64,000 bases of DNA from Sipunculus nudus (GCA_026874595.1 CM049306.1:18409019-18473018); one strand, 5' to 3'; numbered from the stretch's first letter, positions 1 to 11,226 are shown. The notes: generated from the sequence alone by a model not told the origin. Program-made: numbers and translations.

Positions 1-568
1 AAACAATTTTGAAAACAAGTGGTTCATGGGTCACGACACTGAAGTGCATGATGTTAGTTGAGCCAATGAAATCAAAACGAAATACAGTATATTTGTTGAC
101 TCGGATTGCGAAATAAACAATTATGTGGGATTTACGCAGCATATAAGTAAACAAGGCATTAAAAACAATATAATATGTGATAATTTGTAAAGAACTTACA
201 AAATAGTCTTAATAAAATACCCTACAGTAACTCGGTGGGTCACTGTTTGTCCAGGTACAAATCAATATGTATGCGTATTTACCATTGCCGTAGGGCTTTA
301 GACTGTCGAATGAGTCATTGGCCAAAAAATAGTCCAGTCTTTTAACGAAATACTGACGCCGTTGTCACACTCTTAAGGTGTGAAGTCGGTTTTCTACACC
401 CTGAGGATCCAATATCCTCAGAAGTTCCCGAACTGTCTCATTTTGGACAAGCATTTTTTTTATCCAATGGTAAACATGCATAATTGCTCTGCCTCTCAGC
501 CAGAACTACAATCTCCTCAAATTTGAAACCTAACTTTAAAGTAAAATTACACACACGCACACACGAAT
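1..568. other. Non-coding flank, nothing recognised
   Basis: AT-rich sequence with no convincing reading frame, RNA gene or inverted-repeat termini. It runs into a TA microsatellite on the right. Confidence 0.5.
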
Positions 569-587
569 AATATATATATATATATAA

Positions 588-668
<81 letters not shown>
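569..668. repeat. (TA)n microsatellite
   Basis: About 100 bp of alternating TA with a few aa and gt interruptions. It directly abuts the inverted-repeat element to its right, which appears to have inserted in a TA tract. Confidence 0.95.
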
Positions 669-671
<3 letters not shown>

Positions 672-1960
672 TGAAACCTGTCTTAAGCGGACAGTCAAGG
701 GACTCAATCATTTCGTCCTTAATAGTGAGGTGTCCTTATTAGTCAGGTTGACCTTGGTTGATAACTGAGGGATTATAAATAAAGACAACGAACAGCTGCA
801 AGAACGTGTACATTTTATTATATCAGATCATGTATATGTACAACATATTCATGCACACATCATGCATTCAATATTCATATACAAACTGTGATTATTTTTA
901 CATATCTCAAGTAGTGAACAATATAAGGAGAAAAGTCTATGAAGACATCCGTAAAAACAATGTTCATACACTTGCGTACGCTCTTTTTCGCTGAATCACA
1001 TAGTCCAATTAGCTTAACATTCTCAGATAGCATAAGCTCCCGCCCAGGAGTACGTGTGATGCCACCTGGCGGCATTGCCTAAAACTCTCCTAGTTCAGCT
1101 GTCGAAAGGCAATAATCTCAAAGATAATGACGACGATAATGCGAAGATTGTAATTGCTACGAACCTGAGAACATTCGTTTTTAAAGGTGAATGTAGCTTT
1201 AGCCTAAATGAAATTTTCTTTGAAGATGGTTGTTTGGTTTGATTTGTTTTAATGTTGAAGGCACCCGAGATTAAACGAACCCGGAGGAACTTGTGCACGG
1301 CGGCACGGCACAAACAGCTAAGGAGCGAGCAGATGTTTGACACTGAGCAGATCAGTTTTAGATATACTGAGCAAAACCGATAAATTAATATCAAACAGCC
1401 TGCTATAAAAAAAGTGGCTAATTTTACAGTTAGATATTGCGTGGTGAGATCAGGGACGCATGGGAAATCGGTAGCCGTTTAATCAATTTATTGACCCCGC
1501 GGTCGAGCGAAAAATATGCAGCTTCGCAACGTCTGAATGACCAACCGTGGAATAAAGTGACACGATGTTTAACGCTTCATAATTGCTGTGTTTAACTTAT
1601 GAGCACATCACACCGTGACATGAGCACGGACACGCATTAAGGTAACAACAGGGGATTGCATAATCCTTTTTGTTCCAGTCCCGGGGACAGCAACAGTACA
1701 GGTGGTCTTTGATGATGCCCGGGGCGAGTGATCAGTGTCCACCGGAGTTGGCGTATCATGTCCGCATTTGTCAGGTTCATTTACTCTTAGAATGTTTGTT
1801 TGAGTTGAAATCTGCTGTCCGTTGTCCGCAGTAGTGAGGTGTCCGCCTTACAGAGGTTCCGCTTATACATTACATATAGGGAATTTTGAAGGGACTTAAC
1901 TATCTTGTCCGTTATAGCCAGTTGTCCGCCTTAGTGAGGTGTCCGTTAGACAAGTTTTCA

Positions 1961-1963
<3 letters not shown>
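669..1963. mobile_element. TA-flanked terminal-inverted-repeat element, no transposase
   Basis: The left end reads CAGTGAAACCTGTCTTAAG and the right end is its imperfect reverse complement (CAGTGAAAACTTGTCTAACG on the minus strand). Both ends are followed inward by GGACA and AGTGAGGTGTCC-type motifs. TA dinucleotides flank both ends and the element lies between two (TA)n tracts. This fits a Tc1/mariner-type non-autonomous element; the superfamily is inferred from the TA target and terminal style only. No frame of length or composition expected for a transposase is seen. A related GGACACC-rich fragment occurs at 42205-42330. Confidence 0.7.

Positions 1964-2008
<45 letters not shown>
1964..2008. 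repeat. (TA)n microsatellite
   Basis: Uninterrupted TA repeat at the right boundary of the TA-flanked element. Together with the tract at 569-668 it suggests insertion into a pre-existing TA array. Confidence 0.95.
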
Positions 2009-2011
<3 letters not shown>

Positions 2012-2180
2012 GCATTTTAATGCCAAATATAGCCACATAAGCTTTTTTACTACAATTGAAGGTAAATACCCACATTTTATATGATACTTGGAAACTTAAG
2101 TCGATTGCTACAGAGTCAAATCCATACGTCTCTGCCTTGACATACACAATTGACAAAATATCCGCACATGACTTATAAAC

Positions 2181-2303
2181 TTGTGCGCACGAAATAATAA
2201 GTTGCGCGCACGAAATAAGTCGTGCGCACAAAATAATAAGTTGTGCGCACGAAATAATAAGTCGTGCGCACAAATTAATAAGTCGTGCGCACGAGATAAC
2301 TAA
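2181..2303. repeat. 21-bp tandem repeat containing TGCGCAC
   Basis: Six units begin at about 2181, 2202, 2220, 2241, 2262 and 2283, so the spacing is mainly 21 bp. Each has the form T(T/C)GTGCGCACgaaataataag. The self-complementary core GTGCGCAC recurs in every unit except the second, where it is GCGCGCAC. Open frames through it are periodicity artefacts. Confidence 0.9.
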
Positions 2304-2340
2304 TTTTTTACTCATGTCCCCAACGGGGCTTCGTAATGTC

Positions 2341-2369
2341 GAGATCTCGAGATGTTATCTCGAGATCTC
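2341..2369. repeat. Perfect hairpin of ATCTCGAGAT units
   Basis: The 13-bp arm GAGATCTCGAGAT, a gtt loop and the exact reverse complement ATCTCGAGATCTC follow the 21-bp array by about 40 bp. The two may belong to one repetitive element. Confidence 0.85.
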
Positions 2370-2379
2370 GAGATAATTT

Positions 2380-5300
2380 TTTTTTTCTGTGTTCTAAATC
2401 AGCAACCGTAGAAGTAAATACCCAGAGCGAATCTTTCTGATGGAGTACCTGTTTGGTTAAACCATCCATTCTCACACTATCGTTAGTCGACCTTCAGCCA
2501 AGTCCCGCTCCTTGGCAAATAATAAAGTACAACACAAGATGTTCGAAAATCGATCACAGAACCAATGCCCAAGATTATGGACCATAAGATGTAGGCCTGC
2601 ATCTTGTAAATTAGGTCAAAGTCGACAATAAATAAAAAGTGAAAATCCGTTCCCTATGACAAAAATTCTCTTTAAGCAAAAAAACAAAAAAAACAAAAAA
2701 AAAACAGGAGTATCAGATATCCAGCCCAAAAGGATAGATGAAAAAAATAGCAAAACCGTGAAAGGTTTCATTATTTACAAAGAAAATCCCCCCCCCCCCC
2801 CCGCCACACACACACACATACATACACACCCACGACCACAATATTGTAACAGAAATATACTCATCAACGTCTCTCATTATTATAGGGGACCATAGCCGAC
2901 GTTGAAAGACCTAAAGAGGATGTGGGCATTGCTCGATATTCGAAGAGGTGTCCATTCGGTGGAGATTCCACCGCTTTTGTGATTAAATCATGTATATCTA
3001 TACATATTTCATGTATGCCATATATATCGTATACGCCTTAATACAGAGGTTAATTATTAAACTCTTTCATGAGCCATATATAAACCTTTAAGCATGTTTT
3101 GAAGCATGTGCCTGACTTTGTGCAATATGTCTCATATCTAATATACATGTATAGGTATATCTAATACTTATTAAGCCAATATGGTCCACTTATTTATCTG
3201 AAACTGCGTTCTGTATGACACTGTGTTTAACCTCATTTCAAAGGTTGTTGTTAACGCAGTGACCTAGACGATATGCGATGTACACATCATTTTGAGTGAT
3301 TTTTGCATGGTTTAAAAAAGTTGCGTACCAAACCGCCTTCGGCAAAGACCGGAATACTTTCTATTCGCTTCGGTATCTATACACAACATGTAACACAATC
3401 GCAGGATTAAAGTCTGAAACATAAATGCATGTGAAACCTGCGGGGTATAGATTGCAAGGCATAATATAGCATTTCAAGCACATTATTTAATTAGTAGTGA
3501 CAAGGGATGACCAGTGGCTTGATACAATGATGGATAGCCAAAACATAGAATGTAGGGGTCATTTGTGGGGTAGTCTAGTGGGTGTAACTGGGCTAGCCGG
3601 TCGACTCCTCCATATTCGCTGCTGTAAACCAACTTGTAAAGTAAACGTGTCTTACATCTTCCGCACCGAGTTTTTGGTTTTGCGACGACTATGAAGAGAA
3701 CCAACAGACGTTAAAGGTCTATTGTGCATATGAATAGCCTCTTCTACTGTGACGGATTTAAGCATGTATGCCCTGACTTTTGACCCAGTCACTGGGCCGA
3801 TTGCATGCTCAGTAAATGTGAAAAACACGTGCTCTTGATTTGGGAAAAGTTTGGGTTCAAATTCAGGATGATATATGAAAAATTAAAAAAAATTATAATA
3901 CGTCTCTAGATCTTGAAAAAAAAAGGGGGGGCAAAAATTGGTCTGAAATCCTTACAAAAGGTTGCGGCGGCTGAAACTAGCGGAGGGGGGGGGGGGGGGC
4001 GGGGAGGGGGGAGGAGTGGTTCTCGAACGCCCTTGAGCCGAAATTCCTCAAATTATTCAATGAACTCCCAAGCCCGATAAAAAGCCCGATCATCGCGGGT
4101 TTTTCAGCTAACATTACATTTAACCAAATCGACTGATATAACATTTTTTAAATAGTTGTTGAACAAATGTACTCAATCAAGTTTTCCTATTCAGGGTAAA
4201 ATGAGGCTAGTATCTTAATGTAGAAATTATCCAGGCGATCAAATTATTTTAAATAAGTAAATCTATGTATGATATTAGTCGAATATTCCCAGATGACCCT
4301 ATAAACGAAACAATCAATATTCAGCGTAAAAAGAGCCTACCTGTAGTTACATCTGTCGATTTCGGTGACACAATGATGTAGTAAACACACAGTATCTAGT
4401 CACGTAAACCCGTCTGGACTTGTCCAAGTGTATATGATCAATACTGAAAACTCTCCGCATACATTATGCTAATGTGCTTCAATCCACTAGAGCATTAAAA
4501 GTTTATGGTCTCTTTATTTATACGCAAGGTCTTGTTTCTCATTTTGGTGCATGACTTTTTTACATTATTTATTAATTGCTAGACTTATGATATCTTGTTT
4601 GCCGTCAAACGGGAACAAGCAAGATTTCACTACATTACTTATAACGCGATAAATTTTCCTGCTAGTGGGATAAAGTGAGGCTCTATTTAGCGTATCTTCA
4701 TGACTAACATGATTGATTTTGACCTTTGATCAACTACCATGCAAAGTTGATCGACTCTGGTCGTCTGGTGTCAATATATCTGAAATGTTAGACAGAGAGT
4801 ATAAAAATGAAAAAAAAACGTAAAACATCACAAGCGTGTATGCAGTTGACATTAAATAAATGAAATGAACACAGGGATAAAAAATGAAGCTTCTATCCAA
4901 CTCCAGCATTAAGATTTCGAACCAAGAATAGTGTTATATCTCGGACAAAGAACAAATAACTGATGGCATGTTTGTACAAGAAGACCTGAGAAAAATACGC
5001 ACAATTTTGACCCGGATATTTATATATTTTACAGAAGTAAACTCATCAAGCATTATAGGTGAAGCACTCCTTAATACGGCCCGGGGGGATTAAATGTCAG
5101 TTTCAGCAGCTAAATACATATGCTGTAAATGGAATCAATGGCCAATACTATACAGGCCTGCCAAAGGCCAATGCATGACCGAAAAAACGCATACGTTCTG
5201 CATACGAATATATGGAATAACTCGAAAGGAATATCGCGTCCGATTGCTAGCATACGTAACGCATACGTAGTACTGCGTACAACATAGGCATATATGGAAC

Positions 5301-5690
5301 GCCACCTTGTATGTATCACAGTACAAAAATATCATTACATCAAAATTAAACATAGTGAACTCACTGAATTGTATTGAGAGAAAATAGCACGAGAGGCTTT
5401 ATAAATCTGTTATTTTCCAAGTGGATTGTATAAATCATTGTATAATAATTTAATCAGTCGGTTACTCTTTTATTGTTATACAATTGACTATTAAACGCAC
5501 TTTTGTAACCTGAACGGAGTAACTTGCTTTGCATCTCCTCACCGAGGATGATATTATGGCAGAAACTAGCCATGAATACATAACTCCGTAGCCATTTATA
5601 TTGGCCTGGTAAGCCTACTTGACGTTGGTTGTAATCTCTCCAATGTCAGGGGGCCGAAATGGCGCTATATGAAGGATATAAAACCAGTGG
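2380..5690. other. Gene-free region with simple sequence and a degraded element
   Basis: Nothing coding is convincing. Contents seen: a C-run and (CA)n at 2790-2825; a weak tRNA-like stretch around 3560-3605; and at about 3910-4010 a remnant of the small GGATCC-ended element family (its internal GGTTGCGGCGGCTGAAA segment), followed by a long G-run. Confidence 0.5.
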
Positions 5691-5699
5691 TTTTGATTT

Positions 5700-6310
5700 A
5701 AGGCCATCTTGAAATGTAACAAATGTTTTCAAAGAAAACCGGAGGTTTATCCTTAATTTCACGAAAGAGTGTCAGAATTTTCTAGGCCTAACAGTTACAG
5801 TTTGTGTCCTGTTTGACTGTCTAGGAGCTCAAAATTATGCTTTTTTCGTAAGCAGCTTGCAGAATATAAGTTTTATGGCCTAATTTCATGTTTCCAAGGA
5901 GATTTGCCTAGATATTATGTTAGAGGATCCTAAGGTTAACAGATACAATTTGTGCCCTGTCCTAATCATCTTTTAGTCTCTAGCTTAATATAGGTCATCA
6001 TGAACTAGTTTCAGGTTTCCAAGAAGATTTGCCCATAACCTCCCTGGACGTTGCCTTAGAAGATTCTAGGCTTAATTGATACACTTTGGGTCCATCCGAC
6101 TTTCAGGGTGTTCAAATAATGTTTTACGCCCATTGCTTGCAGAAAAGTCATGGTGACCTAAATGCATGCTTCTTAGGGCAATTACCCAGGCCCTTCCTGA
6201 ATGTCACATAAGAAGATTCGATCTTGGCCACATGGATACAATTTGTGCCCTGTCTGACTCTATATCGGTGCTAAAAAATCATGTTTTCGGCCCGTAGGTT
6301 CGCTAAGGCC
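5700..6310. repeat. Dispersed repeat with about three internal units
   Basis: Three diverged units start near 5852, 5981 and 6136. Each carries a GCTTGCAGAATATAGG-like segment, a GGTCAnnnTGACC-like segment, GTTTCCAAGGAGATTTGCC and then ACAATTTGTGCCCTGTC. The same family occurs inverted in MOSMO intron 2 (35740-36150) and again at 62580-62770. Function unknown; no coding potential. Confidence 0.75.
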
Positions 6311-6319
6311 ATCTTTTAC

Positions 6320-7049
6320 AGCAACCAGCAGTGCTGATTTTAGAGCTGAGGATGAAATATCATATGATAATAAATTGTGTATAAAAACCTTTGATATATA
6401 ATATATTTCCCTGTATTGTCACTTCATCAATCCTTCCTCTGACCAGATCTACTATCTACAGTAATTAAGTTTTACTTGTCAAATCATGAAAAAGGAAGAC
6501 ATTTAAACTGATGTAATTAAATGAAATTTAATCAAATTCTAAGGCCTTAATAAATATCAAAATACCCCTGATCCTGAAATGAAACTGCAAAAAAGAAAGA
6601 GAAAAAAAAATTATAGTATGTAGCCTGTCACCATGTAAATTACAAGGTCATGTTTGTTATTTAGAGGATATTGCAATGAAAAAAAAGTTTCGTTCACATA
6701 AATGAACAAACATTTTTGTCCTTACATTGTCAAAACAAACTAATACCTCTCATTTATTAAAAGATATTAAACAAAGAACTGCACCAAATGGTAAATTTTT
6801 CATGCTAAAGATTTTTTGCCTTCTTTTCAGGAGTATATCAGATTTTTGTTAGTCATTGTCCACAAGACCAAAGCAAAGCACTAACACCACAGTGGTGAGT
6901 TCTTAAAACAAAATATTATTTAATCACAGTTAAATATGAAAGAACTATACATCAGTTTACTTCAAGGTTTTTATTCAAGATGCAAAGCACGTCCACAATT
7001 TCGATTCTCTGTTTTAGAAGCCATAGGTAACATTTTACATTTTGGAACG
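6320..7049. other. Non-coding, nothing recognised
   Basis: AT-rich sequence without recognisable coding, RNA or transposon structure. Confidence 0.5.
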
Positions 7050-7171
7050 TTTGAAAAAGTTTACAACACACAACACTAAGTTATAGGTTTATAATGATGG
7101 CAAGGTATTCCTGGTGTGAGAACATGTAATTTGCCTTTACAGTAATCAAAAGTGATAAATCACATCATGCC
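7050..7171. repeat. Direct repeat copy A (about 120 bp)
   Basis: Nearly identical to 7650-7769. Both run from TTTGAAAAAGTTTAC through GGCAAGGTATTCCTGGTG to CACATCATGCC and differ by a small indel near the start. The two copies bracket about 480 bp. Confidence 0.9.
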
Positions 7172-7649
7172 GTTATTGTCACATCATCACGTTATTATTT
7201 CTTATTCATTTTTATCTATTCCGGAGCTCCTAGATGATGTAGTTTGTGATATATGTGGATGTACAAGATACTGTTATGCATATTATGTTGCATTGTACGT
7301 CATCGTGCCCTTTCCGTGAGGTGTTATTGGAAAAGATTTTTGTTTCTCTAGATGCAGACACGATTTTTAAATTTGCAACATAGCCGATATTGAGTTTCTT
7401 GAAGTCTGCTTCGGCAAATGCAGTCCTGTGTTCTCTGATCCTGAGAGTAATGCAAACTTTTTGGTTATTGTATCTGAATTTGTATATTCTGTTTTTCTTA
7501 AACTTATACTTCTCATTGATGAGAATGAGTACTGATGTTGTAAACAATTTGATTTTGTTATAACGTTTGTGTTCTAACTTAACTTGCATATTCTTCATAT
7601 TTGGTTGAGCTCTCAAACATGGAGAAAATAAAGATCAATCAATCAAACA
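7172..7649. other. Segment between the direct repeats; possible retroelement 3' end
   Basis: This insert ends in AATAAAGATCAATCAATCAA, a short-repeat tail of the kind found at 3' ends of non-LTR retrotransposons. The plus strand holds interrupted frames and the minus strand a 128-codon frame; neither resembles a family I recognise. Either a LINE-derived insertion that created a very long target duplication, or a local duplication. Confidence 0.3.
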
Positions 7650-7769
7650 TTTGAAAAAGTTTACACGACAACACTAAGTTATAGGTTTATAATGATGGCA
7701 AGGTATTCCTGGTGTGAGAACATGTAATTTGCCTTTACAGTAATCAAAAGTGATAAATCACATCATGCC
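7650..7769. repeat. Direct repeat copy B (about 120 bp)
   Basis: Second copy of the 7050-7171 segment in the same orientation, starting directly after the ATCAATCAATCAAACA tail of the bracketed segment. Confidence 0.9.
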
Positions 7770-8639
7770 CCCGAAAAAGGGAAAAATTTGGATTTTTTTT
7801 CGTGAAAATAGGGAAAAATATAGATAAAAAAGGAAAAAATAGCACCTTGACTCCCTGTTATAGTCCACTGAGCTAAAAATAAACAAGGCCTAGAAACCTT
7901 ATGCGAATGAGCTATGTATCAGGTTCGATGCTTCCAGGATCACATGCTTCACCATTATTTAAAAAGTACATGATTGATTTTCAAGAACATGTGTGACATG
8001 CACATGTATAATGCAATAAATGAACAAATTTTAACTCAAGTACAATTTAACTCAATACAGATATATTTTACACATGGATTTATATTACACATCAGCTGGA
8101 TATGAAACCAATTATTCATGTTGCCTGCACAGCTCTGCTTATATACCCAAAGAGCTCATTTTGTTAACACAATAAATCTACTAGCTTTGTTTACCGAAGT
8201 ATCTTACAGTCCTTTCATTGTTAAAGGTTCAAGAATTCTGCCAAAAACAATTTAAGTACACTTGAACAAAGGCGACCTGAGAATAATTTTTTGTGTGCAA
8301 TGTTTCATTAGTTGAAACAACAGTTTTACAGAAGAAAGCTTTTGCAACCCTCAGTTTGGAAATAGGCTTACGAATGGCCAAGAGACGAATTTCAGCTTCC
8401 TTTGACTCTACAAAAATCAATGAAGCCAATTTATTTTTACACAATTGAAAGAACTCCACCCTTCGATAATTCTTGTGAAACATTAAACCATTCAGCTGGA
8501 CAGTGTAATCATAAATATTTTTAAATGGAAAGGGGCTAAAATTAAGAGGTTTTTACCCAAAATACCTACAAGGGGAATTCTTTTATTCATGCTGAATTAA
8601 ACAAACGAAATTAACACATGCATTTAATATATAATGCCC
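7770..8639. other. Non-coding, nothing recognised
   Basis: AT-rich sequence. The minus-strand 84-codon frame at 8229-8483 has no family features I recognise and is not called. Confidence 0.4.
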
Positions 8640-8649
8640 TATCTATCTG

Positions 8650-9390
8650 GTCAGTTGTATCTTAATAATCCAGGTCTTCTTGCGCCTTGATGACTTCGGC
8701 AGGCACACCACTCTTTAGAGCCAACGTTGCCCCTCACATACAAAAAGAGTGACCACTGTATTTATGGATGAGAATACCCGCTTTTGAAAGGATATTCTGG
8801 AGCATGGATGTAAAACATTGATGGTGTGGATTGATGTACCAATCTGATACAAGAAAATAAAGGTATCAGGTTATCGATTTTGTAGCATAGATGCACAAGT
8901 GATAAGGGGTCGTGCTGCACAGGTAGGGAGACATAAGGGAGACGTTCTTGGTAATGATTGGTTTTAAATTGTCTTAAATAGACAACAATCCCCCACTCGT
9001 GAACTACACAGTCTTGTATTGAAATGTACAAAGATGAATTACTTCCCCTTGGGAATAGACTAGACTTTCTCAACATACAGTAAAAGCCAAGGAGACAAGC
9101 CGTCCAGAAACAAAAGTCCCTATTATTACCTAGATTAACATCAGCAGGATGCGATACAAAACGAATGTAGTGATTGGTAACTTTCTATTTATCTCATTCC
9201 CTTTTACCCTCTTAATTCCTTTTATCAAACCCGTAGAAAATATGTCGCCAGTCAAAGGATTTGCTAATCCATTCTCTACATGCAACAACCTAACAACATT
9301 AAGGTATTGTCTCATCGACTGCACTTTCAAAAATGTTGACAGATATACTACATATTGATACAAGTGATGGACTCTATCCCATGGTATCAC
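8650..9390 (-). pseudogene. Tyrosine recombinase remnant of the DIRS-like element
   Basis: The first piece (9390-9130) carries the core-binding region with YLNVVRLLHVENGLANP and KGIKRVKGNEINRKLPIT, the pattern seen in DIRS and Crypton recombinases. The second (9076-8762) covers the middle of the catalytic domain (LRKSSLFPRG, then an R-K-T-Q-like zone). The third, reached after a frameshift near 8775, reads SGHSFCM-stop-GATLALKSGVP. This aligns with the family H-x-x-R box SGHSFRRGGAT, so the catalytic Arg is Cys (TGT, one CpG-type change from CGT), and a TGA follows two codons later. Inactive. Confidence 0.8.
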
Positions 9391-9445
9391 AAAACCTATA
9401 ATACGTATTAAGCTAATTATCTATTAAATAAATTATCTAATAGTA

Positions 9446-9712
9446 TTAAACTATTATCTTTAACTGGCCTTTAAGTTTCTGCATACACGGATCGCCTATA
9501 TTCACGCACTTGGGCATACAAAACCCCCTAAATTTTCTCCACCGATACACCTGTGGACACAAAACACACAGTGATGCCACTGACATATGATTAAGCATAT
9601 TAAAATAACATAGTTGATAAGTACAGTGCTCAAACCCGTAATTCCACAGAGTCTCAAAACGCAACATTTGGCCCGGTTCATGGAAGCGTGAATCATGAGA
9701 TCCACCTGGCAC
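9446..9712 (-). pseudogene. Linker region of the DIRS-like pol, overlapping frames
   Basis: Two overlapping minus-strand frames lie between the RNase H and recombinase remnants. Their position suggests the linker between RNase H and recombinase, but no motif is diagnostic and the frame alternates. Confidence 0.35.
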
Positions 9713-9884
9713 AGAAAACGCTTTTAACTACAAAACTATGCAGGACTGCATGCCAAAACAGTTGTCGTAACAAAGTCATAAGAACAGCACTTTTCGCAGC
9801 ACAATTATCTATAAATGCCACGGCGCACTGATTATTCATATACAAATGCACACTTTTATTACTGCAAGCGTGTCCCCCAACGTA

Positions 9885-10109
9885 TTACAGCCAAATCAGC
9901 GAGTGTTGCTTCTTTGTAAACAAATGGTAATTTTTTTCAATTTCTGGATAAACTACAGACAAATTTGTATAGTAAAAGTCTGCGTTTTGAAAAAAAACGT
10001 CGCCACCGCCTTGACAACAAGGGTCCGTCATGATTGGCGCAACTGTACGAGAGTCAATGAATGGTACTACATCGTCAAATTGCTCAGCATACTCAAACCA
10101 CCTTATCAA
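9885..10109 (-). pseudogene. RNase H remnant of the DIRS-like element
   Basis: The 74-codon frame contains TDPCCQGGGDVFF followed by FYYTNLSVVYPEIEKNYHLF. This matches the DIRS RNase H pattern in which a catalytic Asp in TDAS or TDAC is followed by a glycine run, a D-W-like position and a P-E-x-x-x-x-I-N block. The Asp of TDP is present. The module lies between reverse transcriptase and recombinase, as in DIRS elements. Confidence 0.65.
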
Positions 10110-10222
10110 GTCTTTTCCTACCGCTCCCTGAAGTTTAGCTTAACTTCAATGAGGAAATGCTATTCAGTATGCGTTGTAGAAATGTGCGTGCTCCACCTAC
10201 ACAATTTTCTGCAAAGTTAAGC

Positions 10223-11226
10223 TTACCTGCAATACACTGTAACTGTTGCTTTGTTAAAACCCTTCTTTTGAAGACATTGGCGTAATATTTTACGCAAATT
10301 CGCCGACTTATAATGCGACAATGATGGAGTACATGAAGAAGTACCAATATGAATTCCAAGAAATTCCAATCTCCCTAAGGCAATAATCAAATCTTGTATA
10401 ATTTTCCATGATATCGTACAATCCTGATACGTATCGCCAATAACTAGAAAGTCATCCTGATAGGCCACCACTTGATATACCCTCTACGTTCCATCATACG
10501 TTTTAAGGCCTGAGAAAAGCGATGGAAAATCATCGGTGATGCCCTGCCACCTAACGCCAACTTAGTATCATAGAAATAAAGATGCTGTTCACTTTCAAAA
10601 GTTCGTTGAAGACCAGTCGCCCGTTGAGACAATGTTTGTATTGGAACGTTGCGATACGTCGATTCTGTTCAATTTTGGCAAGGTATACCCCTGGCTTAAC
10701 TAATGAGACAGCTGTATCTACAGATTAGGTCCTTTTTTCAGAAATCAATGCGGTTGGGCGGTTTTTTTATTTTGCTAAACAAGTAAAAGTACTACATAAC
10801 AAAGAAATTGTATGATTTTATCTTCTTGAAAAAAATGTCCGAGCGGCTATAGCTCAGAATTGGTAACTTACTTTGGAAAATCAAAATAAAAATTTTTGAT
10901 GCGGGGGTTTAAAATTGATGCGGGCGGTGCCTGAGAACCAAACCTTTTATTTTATTTTTTTTTTTTTGGCCTTAGTAGGTCTGTGTTTTTTTTTCAAGTA
11001 CCGGCGCGTAGGAATTTAAACACATGTCAGTTGGCAGGCTACAGTCATGTATAACACGGATACCGCCGCTTGACTTTGGAACGCTACCTATCGCACCTAC
11101 AATTGTTGGTTTATCTTCAGTAAATACGTAAATGCCGAGCTTTATTTCTTTTATAATAAGTTCTTCTACCAAAAGTTTAACTTTTGGATCTGTTGCAGAA
11201 TGATTTTTAAATTCAACACCCTGCAA
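10223..11226 (-). pseudogene. Reverse transcriptase remnant, frameshifted and split by an insertion
   Basis: The N-terminal fingers (11226-10972) hold IGSVPKSSGGIRVIHDCSLP, the usual P-K-x-x-G-x-x-R-x-I-x-D motif. After an inserted non-coding block the frame resumes near 10730 with SVDTAVSLVKPGVYLAKI. A 62-codon frame (10632-10444) then gives LALGGRASPMIFHRFSQALK, and after a frameshift 10471-10223 gives VAYQDDFLVIGDTYQDC, containing the catalytic Y-x-D-D box, followed by LEFLGIHIG. The first catalytic Asp region (AKIEQN) appears altered. Not functional. Confidence 0.85.
10730..10985. other. Insertion splitting the reverse transcriptase
   Basis: About 255 bp without coding potential lies between two parts of the reverse transcriptase that should be contiguous. 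It contains GATGCGGG motifs near one end and a long T-run (A-run on the element strand) near the other. Perhaps a small non-autonomous element; boundaries approximate. Confidence 0.5.

Larger units (their letters stand above)
8640..11226 (-). mobile_element. Decayed DIRS-like retrotransposon (RT - RNase H - tyrosine recombinase)
   Basis: Read on the minus strand, three enzyme remnants lie in the order reverse transcriptase (11226 to 10223), RNase H (10109 to 9885) and tyrosine recombinase (9390 to about 8650). Reverse transcriptase combined with a tyrosine recombinase instead of a DDE integrase defines DIRS-type elements. All modules are broken by frameshifts or stops and a foreign segment splits the reverse transcriptase, so the copy is dead. 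The split terminal repeats of DIRS elements could not be delimited by eye. Minus-strand frames at 11490-12238 may be gag remnants. Confidence 0.8.

Noticed and set aside
438-707. 89-codon minus-strand frame rich in Tyr-Ile
   Set aside because: Translation of a (TA)n microsatellite; the same applies to frames at 13508-13711, 41864-42064, 48026-48280, 50332-50771 and 61284-61541.
1896-2315. 139-codon minus-strand frame with repeated CARLI/CAQLI
   Set aside because: A product of the 21-bp tandem repeat (multiple of three) plus a TA tract; no independent sign of coding.
3560-3610. tRNA-like GGGGTAGTCTAGTGGGTG followed by GGTCGACTCC
   Set aside because: The A-to-B box distance is too short and no cloverleaf can be drawn; at best a degenerate SINE piece.
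9149-9358. 69-codon plus-strand frame
   Set aside because: Antisense shadow of the tyrosine recombinase remnant.
9846-10220. 124-codon plus-strand frame
   Set aside because: Antisense to the RNase H and neighbouring remnants of the DIRS-like element; no independent features.
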